Source: Asterochloris sp. CNOR1
Taxonomy: Eukaryota > Chlorophyta > Trebouxiophyceae > Trebouxiales > Trebouxiaceae
DNA: 64,000 nucleotides
Assembly (NCBI GenBank): GCA_963969365.1
Contig: OZ017758.1
Span: 1,860,001-1,924,000, forward strand
Direction of reading: 5' to 3'
Every line of letters starts with the position of its first letter. Position 1 is the first letter of the stretch. The position numbers and the translations under genes are program-made. This document shows, piece by piece, positions 56,950 to 64,000 of this stretch. The notes below the pieces were generated by a model, which saw nothing but the letters and a program-made list of their open reading frames with translations, did no database searches and was not told where the DNA came from.

Positions 56950-57420
56950 AGGTGTAAGAGCAGGTGATGACATCTGCTAGCATCACTCCTTTCTGCAAGC
57001 CGAGCAGTTGCATGTCCTCCAAAGCAGCAGCTAGGGCTGCAAGGGGGAGATCAAGAGACGAGCCAAGGATGAGACAAATGACGTGCTACAGAAAACATCG
57101 GAGAAGCAGACCAGTCAGCCCATTGTACAGCTGCTGGATGCAAAGACTGCAGGTCAGGCCTCTGGCATGGGTGGTGGTGGCTGCAGAAAGACAATCTCCA
57201 GCCTGGCAGGATGAATAACTCACCTAAAGGTGTGGGAATACACTGCCAGGGCTGCAGGGGCACCCTGTTCTGCATAGTGAGGCACATTGCATCTTGAAGG
57301 CTGCAAGTCAGACGCGCCGTTGCTGTGGTCTACCTGCTGCACTTGCCTACAACAGCAGAGCTGAGGGCAGTCGTCATTTGCCAGCTGGAGCTGCGTCTGC
57401 AACAGAGCCTCCTCTGCAGT
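56950..57420 (-). CDS. Exon group of an unknown gene, or 5' extension of the CHAT gene
   Basis: Three consecutive minus-strand exons join in phase: 57416-57347 (EALLQTQLQLANDDCPQL), 57300 to about 57233 (LQDAMCLTMQNRVPLQPWQC, IPTPL) and about 57040-56953 (LAAALEDMQLLGLQKGVMLA, DVITCSYTS). The first junction uses a GC donor, GCAAGT, with a 46-base intron. The phase at 56953 would also fit an acceptor at about 56697 that runs into the CHAT gene start, so this may be an alternative N-terminus. No family recognised. The coding call rests on splice signals and protein-like composition only. Confidence 0.35.
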
Positions 57421-58738
57421 TCATCATCATGTGCAACAGGATGCTGACCATGTGAGCAATGCAAAATGAGACAAGCAGCCTGCAGCAATGGAGCTGCTCA
57501 ATGGAGTGCAGCAGGCGCTGGGCAGGCTCACACACTGAGTACAAGCATCTGAACAAGCCAGCAACTGCTTGCACAACCGCAGAAAGCAGACTGACTGACA
57601 GCAACAATTCTTGCAGACATGTGTCCTCTCACTCACAAGTCGGCTTGCATGGGCACATATGTTACATGTCAAGCAGCTGAGCAGCACTTTAGCTATGTTG
57701 GTACCCATGAGCACAGGTCATAGGAGGCTCTCATGTCACTTCTCCAAATTGACAAGCATGCTCACTGCTAGATACTGCTTGATGTGCTGCAGAATTGAAG
57801 TGCGTGCTGCCATTTTGCTGCACTATTAGAGAGCCACACCCCGCGTGCATCATGTGGCACCTTCTGCCTTGCAGGGCAATGTTGGTTGCATGGCCAATGA
57901 CAGCCAAATTTGTTGCTTACTCTCTGCTATAAAGTTTTTAGGTTCTCGCAGTGTGCCATCACTGGATCCTCGCGGTTGAGAGGTAGCCAACACTAGGTCA
58001 TATTAGGTCTTGAACATCTGAGCTCCTTCAAACAGAAGCTGGGTCAATCATAAGGACTGGCCTGCGCAACAGAGTTGCCACTGGTGGCAGTGGATCGCTT
58101 TGGCAGGCAGCCTTTCTCGTCTGCTGATCTGCATACCGTCTGCCTGCCTGGCAGTATTGGACAGGTGGCCTGAGGGCACCTGAGGACGAGACTTTTCTGA
58201 AAGGCTCTGTTGGAGGTAATGCCTGCGCACGCCCAGCACCTGCAACAGCGCACAGGCCCACATGGCCCCTGTGAACAAGATGTGCCTGCCTGTGAGTGCT
58301 TGCTGATGTTTTGGAGGCATGCGCTGCAACACGCTTCCTCTGCGAAACTCTGTGCCGCTCCACAGGGGACAAGCAGCATTCAAAATATGTGCACGCATCA
58401 GCTGCAGCAGGCAGTGACTGCATACAGATCACATACAGTTGTTCTGTCCGATACAAGCCCTGAGAGACACACACGGCCTGGCAAGAGACCCCGCACAAGA
58501 GATCGGCAGGCTGAACCTGGGAACAGATGTTGCAATGATGTGCATGTGTCTGACCAGCATGCAGGCATGATAAAGGACAGAAGCTACAATCTTGCCACAG
58601 ACTTGGTCAGCATGTAGGGTGGGCAATAGAGGGACACGTGCATGTGGGTGACCTTGATGCAGGCTGGACTTTAGGGAGGACTCCCCTAGCCAACTGGTCC
58701 TCTGCTTGGTTCAGCCTGCCTGGCATGCAGGCTCGACA
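57421..58738. other. About 1.3 kb without a recognised gene
   Basis: Mixed composition, with AT-richer stretches near 57930-57950. No frame with splice support or family similarity was found on either strand. The right part should carry the promoter of the 58739 gene. Confidence 0.4.
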
Positions 58739-61700
58739 ATGGAGGGGAATAGCACAGCCACCCGGGGCCCACCTCGGCGCAGCGAGAGCAGTGTCAGCAG
58801 CCAACCTCAGCCTGCCAAGAAGGTGGTCGGGTTCCATGTGGAGGGCCTGCCCCAGTCCCCTGCGCCCCACAACACCCTGCTGGCAGACTCGCAGCACGCC
58901 ACCACCACCTCAGGCTCGCCCAACCCTGTCATCATTCCGCCCTCCTTCCAGGTGACCTGGCCTGCTTGCTTGTAATCAAGACGAGGCGTGCGGGAAATAA
59001 GTGTGGGAAATTGCCTTTCAGATTGGCAAAGCCTCGCAAAGCCTGGCAATGTCATGCCATTCAGGTGAGCAGGAGCCGGCAATCTTTGCGCCTGCACTGC
59101 TTCCAATATGGTAGCATACATTGCCTGTGTTTGACTCCCAGAGGTGACTTCAGCATGTGCTTGCATGGAATGGCATTGCAAATGAGCACTTGAATCTAGA
59201 ATGCTGCATATGCTACTAGACGACGGCCCACACAGGCCTTCTTGAAGCTTCCCTGCAGCCCCTGCAACAGTCTCCTCTGCACTATTTGTGCAAGGGATCT
59301 ATAGGCTGTTTGCTTGAGGGGGCCATCTCCTGAGTGCTCCAGGCACTAGCCATGCGCGCGTGGCATGTGCTCCTGCCGCAAGCATGTGCACAGTTATCAG
59401 AGCCAGCCCTGCTTCCAGGGCACCAAAATCTCTCTGATTCAACACAAGCTTTCTGTTTGCCAGCTGAGGTCATTTTGAGATCCAGCTGAAGAGGTGTGGG
59501 GTGATGCGTTGCAGACCGACTCTCCCACAGCGCACCGCCCCACCACTGATGGGGTACCCCTGACCAGGGGCCACACGCTGCCAGTGGGGTCAGTGGCTCC
59601 CATAGGAAGCTTCATGGAGGTGCGCCCCTGTCTGGCGGGTTGCAAATAGCCAGCGAGCATGTTGGTGCAGCATTGAGGCAGAACTTGCACAGTGGCAGCT
59701 CTGGCACTGCGGCAGGCCTGGCTGCATGGGTCTCAGGCAGCAGATGCTGAGACCAAGGACTGCTATGTAGGACCTCAGCTCCAGCATAGTCAGCCTGTGT
59801 TTGTTTCTGTGCTGTTCCTTTGCGGTTGGGCTGGCTGTATTCAGCTCAGGCAAGAGCTGAGGGCTGGTCAGTGTGTGCTGCAACAATGCCAAGTACTGTC
59901 CAAGCTGTCAAGAGTGTCGTTTTTGCAACATTGGCCAGCAGCCTGCAGGACCTCCACCCCCCTCCTTCTGTAGGCGGCGCACGGGATGGCAGGTAGGGTG
60001 TTGCAGATGCACTTGCGGTCCCTGGCTCACATCCCTACCTGCGCAACATATTGCTTGTGGTGTCAGCACCTTGAAGGAGAAAGACTGTGCAGACGCTAAT
60101 CGAAAGGAGCACACACACAAAGTCAGCCAGCACAGTTATGCTGCGCAGCTGCCCCTGCTGGTATGGCCCACATGAGAGCCAGGGATGAGAAGCCCGGGTA
60201 TGTATTCATGTCGTGGTCATGCAGGCAGGCCCCGAGCTGGAACAAGCTCCAGGCAACCAGCAGCCTGCCCCCCACAGACGCCATGGAACAGGTGGACACC
60301 GAGTATCTTGCCCGTGTGGCTGCTGGCAGCCAGAGCCCTCCCCGTGGCCCGGCAGCACTCCGTGGCCTCGGGCACGTATCGCCCACTGCCCTGCTACGGC
60401 GCAGCACTGAAAGCACGCCCAACACCCCCAAGGTGCCAGGTGCGCGCTGCATGTGCTGCATGGAGGACGCACGACTCCCCAGCTGCCATGTTGGTGCAGG
60501 GCGTTTGTTGCCACATGCATGCAGCCTCTCAGCTGGAACTTAGACAGCCTGAGAAGCCCCACGGCGCATGCCTCTTGTTCTGTGCATGTTCATGGAGCAA
60601 ACACATGCTGCAAGGCCTCCGCTGACTTGTTTCAGTGCAACGCCAGAGCCACCCAGCTGATGTCTAAGCCATCCATGCAAGAAGTGGGCAGCAACAGTGT
60701 GTGCCCTGGTTTGCTGCAGGCTCCGGGTCAGCCAGCCCCTTTGCAGATGCCAGAGCTTCCCCATCCACGCCCTCCTTCCCAGGACCGGCCAGGCTGCCAT
60801 CTGCGGCCGCAGCAGCTGCGGCGGCTGCTAGTGCCTTTGGGATGACCGGCTCGCGGCGCAGCAGTGGCACGGTCTCCCCTGAGCCTCCCGGCGAGTGTGG
60901 CATCTCCAGCTCCCTGCATGCCGTGCTCTTGCTGCTTTGCACATACAAGGTAGCAAGCTGCTGCACTGACTGGGGTGCCAGCAGTAACTGGGCAACCTCG
61001 GCAGCCTCCTATAGGCCTGAAACTAAGCAGGGACATTCTGGTAATGTGTCCGGGAGCATTGCTGCACAGGTAGATGAGCTGTGGGCAGCCTAATCGTGGC
61101 AGCCTCCTGTGATTGCAGCCTGATGCCTGCTGCAAGAGTTGTACAGTGCCCTTGGCTTAGTTGCCCTGCATACTTCATACAGGGCCACTGTTCCTGAGAA
61201 CCTCTGGGCGGCAGCCCCAGCTATTGTGACGCCACCGCTTTCAGGCTGCTGCACGTCCACTGCATCAACTCTTGGTTTGCAGAGCCATCGTCCCTCAACA
61301 GCGCTGCACAGCCAGCCCCCAGCAGTCGGCACACCAGCCCATCAAGGTCACCTGACACTCACTGTGATTCTTTCATATCTGCAGAGCCACTGTCCTTGAG
61401 CACCTCTGGGCAGGCAGCCCCCAAGGGTCGGGATGCCAGCCTGGCTGAGGCTTCACGACGCAGCAGCCGTGAGAGCACAGCAGCTCCAGAGGCACCCCGA
61501 CGCAGCAGCCGCGACGACACAGCAGCTGGGCGCTCCAAGCGCGTAAGCCGGGACAGCTCCGGTTCTGATCCCTCCAAGCGCGCCAGCAGGGACAGCGGTG
61601 GCGCTGAGCCCTTCAAGCGCACCAGCAGGGATGGTGCTGGCACTGACGCCTCCAAGCGCAGCAGTCTGGCAGGGTCTGCCTCGGGGACCCCCAGGACGCC

Positions 61701-64000
61701 AGGTGCTGGTGTGGCTCAAATTGCCACTGGTGTGGGCGCTAGAGGTGAGAGCCGCCCCCACAACCGCACAGGACCTTAGCAGCTGCCATGCTTTGCTACT
61801 TATAATGCAGCAGGGGCAGCCAGGGGCGCCTGTGAGGAGGGGACATTGATCTGGAGTGGGCAGTCCCTCACAACCTATGGCAGCTGATCCTTTGATTTGT
61901 TAGTCTTGCAGGTCTTGTGTCAGATAACTAAATATTGACAGGTGCTGGCATTGTGGTTGGCGTTGCCAGTGCTGCAGGCTCATGGGGAGTGCAAATCGCT
62001 GCACACTGACGACCAAGTTTGTAGTGTCAACATGCTGCTCAAGCTTGACACCTGCAGGCTGTGCTGTGGGCGTGTGATCGCGAATACTGCATGGCATGCT
62101 GCCGCAAAGTGGCAGCCCATCTCCAGACGCTGGCAGCCTGGAAGCCAAGGGCTGGCAGAGGGCAGTGTGCGAAAATTTGCTTGCTTCCACACCCTGTAGG
62201 CCAACAAAGAGCATTCTGCAGATGTGTCTTTGGCTCCAGGATGAGCCCAGCAGCCCCATGCGCCAATGCTTTGCTTTTCATGCTCTGCAGTGTCTGGCGG
62301 AAGTGCTGATGGTGCAAATCGGCCGCTCAGCCCTCAGCAGGTGTCCCCTAGGATGGCTGCGGCCTCGCTGCTTCAGGCAGGGCGGCGGGTTTCAGGGGCT
62401 GGGGCCATGGCCTCACCCTTCGCTGCAGGTGACCGCGTGCAGGGGCCTCCTGCCTCTTGAGCATTGCCTCACAAGTCCGTGTGGACTCAGCACAGGGGTG
62501 GGCTGCTGTGTCAGCTGTTGCAGCAGCCTTGCTGATTATCGTTATTCTGAAATGACATGTCCACCTCTTCTCTGCTAAGACTCTGCTGTTGAGGGCTGAC
62601 TGCTGGCCCAGTACAGCTGCCCACCATTCACATGCTATACAGAGAACACTGTCTGCTGTTGCGCCCTGCAGCACACTGCTCAAAGCCTTGCTTTGGGCAG
62701 GGCCTTGACACTTGCTGTGATCGGCGGCATAGCGCTCCAAGCCATGCTGAGACTATGGGGAGAGGTGTTTCAGCCAGCTCCGCACTGTCTACTCCAGCAT
62801 CGCCACCATGTCAGCTACCTCTGCCAATCCCAACAGCGCATGTGCCTCAACTGACACCAGTGCTTTACACTGCAGGTGCCCAGCAGAATGCCCCCTGGTC
62901 GCCCTTGCACCCCGGCGGCCCAGACACTGCCCAGCAGGCAGCGTCTGACAAGCCAGGGCGCACCCCCTTCTCCAATGGGCGCCCTGTGCGCACATCCGAG
63001 GACGAGCCGCAAGCCAAGAGCCAGCCGAGTTCCAGGGAAGCCTCTGGGGAGGCAGCTCTTCCATCTGCAAAGGGCCATGCAGCCACCTCTCAGGTGAGTT
63101 CCAATGTGCAGCCTGCCACTCTAGTCTCCCCTGAATGTCAGAGGGCACTTAGAAGCGCATGCCGATGAGCAGGCAGAGCGTCAAGAGTGGCTCTGCAGTC
63201 GTACAGGCGCCTGCGCCGGTGGGCTACCTCCAAGAATGCAAGTCCTTGCTGGTCAGGCAGGCAGAAAGGGCAGTCCTGGGTACGCAGCATTCGCATTGGC
63301 ATCATGGTCATTCAGTGACCTGCATATTCACACGCCCACACACCCATATATTTAAATGTGTGTGTTTGTGGCATGTGTGTGCATGTAGCACTGCCAATCC
63401 TACCTCAGCGCAGGGAAGAGCAGGTATTTTCTGAGCTTAAGGAGCAGCGGGGGCCGCATTGTGTGGGCGCCTTGATAGATGTCATGACAGAGCAAGGCCC
63501 AGTATTCACCTTGTTGCAAATGTTTGAATGTTGCTTCAGTGGCCTTTCAGGGCACAGCATCTGTCAGCACTGCCTCAGGTAAGGGCAGCAAGGAGCAAAG
63601 CCCAGCGCTTCACGTCTTGTCAGAGCTGCAGGCATTCCTTGCTGTGCTCGTGCAGGCTGTGCGTCCTGCAAGCAGCTCCTCTGAAGAGGCTGGTGGGGAC
63701 CAGGATCTAGGCAGAGCTGCACTGCCCAGCAGCAGCGGCCAGGAGGCCGCTGCTGCTGACTGCAGCCCTGAGCGCAGCCCCAATGCAGAAAGCCCCGCAC
63801 GGGAACACTCCCACAGCGTGCGGCGGCGCTCTCAGCGGCAAGATCAGGGGCTGCAGCAGCGGGCGTGGAGCTCTGAGAGCGCGGGCCTGTCCTCCTCAAC
63901 AGACATGTTTTCACACCTGCGCAGCTGGAAGGTGAGACTCTGAGACTGCCATGAACAAGCCGGGGTGGCGTGTGCTTGCAGGGCAGTTCTCACACCTGCA
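58739..64000 (+). CDS. Ser/Arg-rich low-complexity protein with RxxS repeats, 3' end outside window
   Basis: Exons with consistent phases: 58739-58951 (MEGNSTATRGPPRRSESS start), 59515-59619, 60253-60439, 60720-60890, 61385-61744, 62291-62428, 62876-63093, then 63551-63578 and 63656-63931; more follows. Some exons between 63093 and 63551 are unplaced. Almost all is predicted disordered: Ser, Pro, Ala, Gly and Arg. There is an Ala run of 9-10 near 60810 and five 13-residue units such as SKRASRDSGGAEP (61455-61670). Each unit carries R-x-x-S, the basophilic-kinase and 14-3-3 type site. The end of exon 60890 may be a GC donor (GCGAGT), since only that join keeps the frame to 61385. A cytoskeletal or signalling scaffold is possible; a folded domain may lie beyond the window. 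Function not assigned. Confidence 0.65.
61176..61425 (+). repeat. Triplicated 3' splice site upstream of exon 61385
   Basis: The acceptor and exon start AGAGCCACTGTCCTTGAGCA with CTCTGGGCAGGCAGCCCCCA (61383-61425) have two diverged copies upstream in the intron. One is at 61180-61222 (GGGCCACTGTTCCTGAGAAC, CTCTGGGCGGCAGCCCCAGC), the other at 61279-61323 (AGAGCCATCGTCCCTCAACA, CAGCCAGCCCCCAGC). Spacing is about 100 bases. Confidence 0.7.
61455..61672 (+). repeat. 39-base coding repeat, 13-residue RxxSRD units
   Basis: Successive units read SRRSSRESTAAPE, PRRSSRDDTAAGR, SKRVSRDSSGSDP, SKRASRDSGGAEP and FKRTSRDGAGTDA, then SKRSS. The core R-x-S-R-D is constant while the spacer varies, which suggests selection on the basic-Ser motif. 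Confidence 0.85.
63327..63395 (+). repeat. CA-rich / TG-rich inverted microsatellite
   Basis: A CA-rich stretch (cacacgcccacacaccc) is followed by atatatttaaat and a TG-rich stretch (gtgtgtgtttgtgg). The halves can pair into a hairpin with the AT core as loop. It lies between exons of the Ser/Arg-rich gene. Confidence 0.6.

Noticed and set aside
1-64000. Retrotransposon, DNA transposon or virus-like insertion
   Set aside because: No reverse transcriptase, integrase, transposase or capsid motif, no long terminal or inverted repeats and no target-site duplications were recognised. The repeats found are short and local.

Overview
The window is nuclear DNA of an intron-rich, GC-rich eukaryote, most probably a green alga (Chlorophyta, possibly Trebouxiophyceae). 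Nearly every exon is short and flanked by GT-AG or GC-AG introns, and the commonest acceptor is CTGCAG. The families seen are broadly eukaryotic or plastid-lineage ones: SDA1, an RlmI-like methyltransferase with an N-terminal extension, a plant-type HAD phosphatase, a BIG-type ARF-GEF, an ARID protein and a CHAT-fold protein. Some secreted proteins carry an R-x-LLQ sequence just after the signal peptide, a style I associate with green algal extracellular proteins. I found no bacterial operons, tRNA or rRNA genes, CRISPR arrays, complete mobile elements or virus-like elements.

Layout. 1-1667 (-) holds the 5' part of SDA1, head to head with an RlmI-like rRNA methyltransferase (1753-6018, +). 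6262 to about 15428 (-) is a very large Ala/Gln/Leu coiled-coil protein. 15706-16846 (+) is a HAD hydrolase, followed by a gene for a protein with a hydrophobic segment at each end (17012-20570, +). 20820-40271 (-) is one giant gene for a BIG/Sec7 guanine-nucleotide exchange factor. 40607 to about 41882 (-) is a multi-pass membrane protein. 43173-44063 (-) is an unknown gene. 44483-45546 and 46350-48743 (+) are two secreted proteins, the second built from duplicated exons coding for about 30-residue Asn/Gln repeats. 49119-51365 (-) is an ARID protein. 52681-56677 (-) is a nine-exon CHAT-domain gene. 58739 to beyond the right edge (+) is a Ser/Arg-rich protein with 13-residue phosphosite-like repeats.

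Two themes cut across genes. (1) Splice-site echoes: degenerate tandem copies of an exon edge together with its splice site lie inside the adjacent intron in many unrelated genes. At two places the stretch between the copies is an open, in-frame multiple of three. (2) GC-AG introns: at least five can be placed with confidence because they join conserved protein motifs, far more than the roughly one percent usual in plants. One splits the invariant Sec7 motif, and two lie in one small phosphatase gene.

The genes share no single pathway. Ribosome biogenesis and rRNA modification meet at the left end (SDA1 and methyltransferase, sharing an 85-base promoter); Golgi ARF activation dominates the middle; cell-surface or secreted products and nuclear factors fill the right. 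All exon boundaries were read by eye from splice consensus, frame and family conservation. No alignment or transcript data were available.
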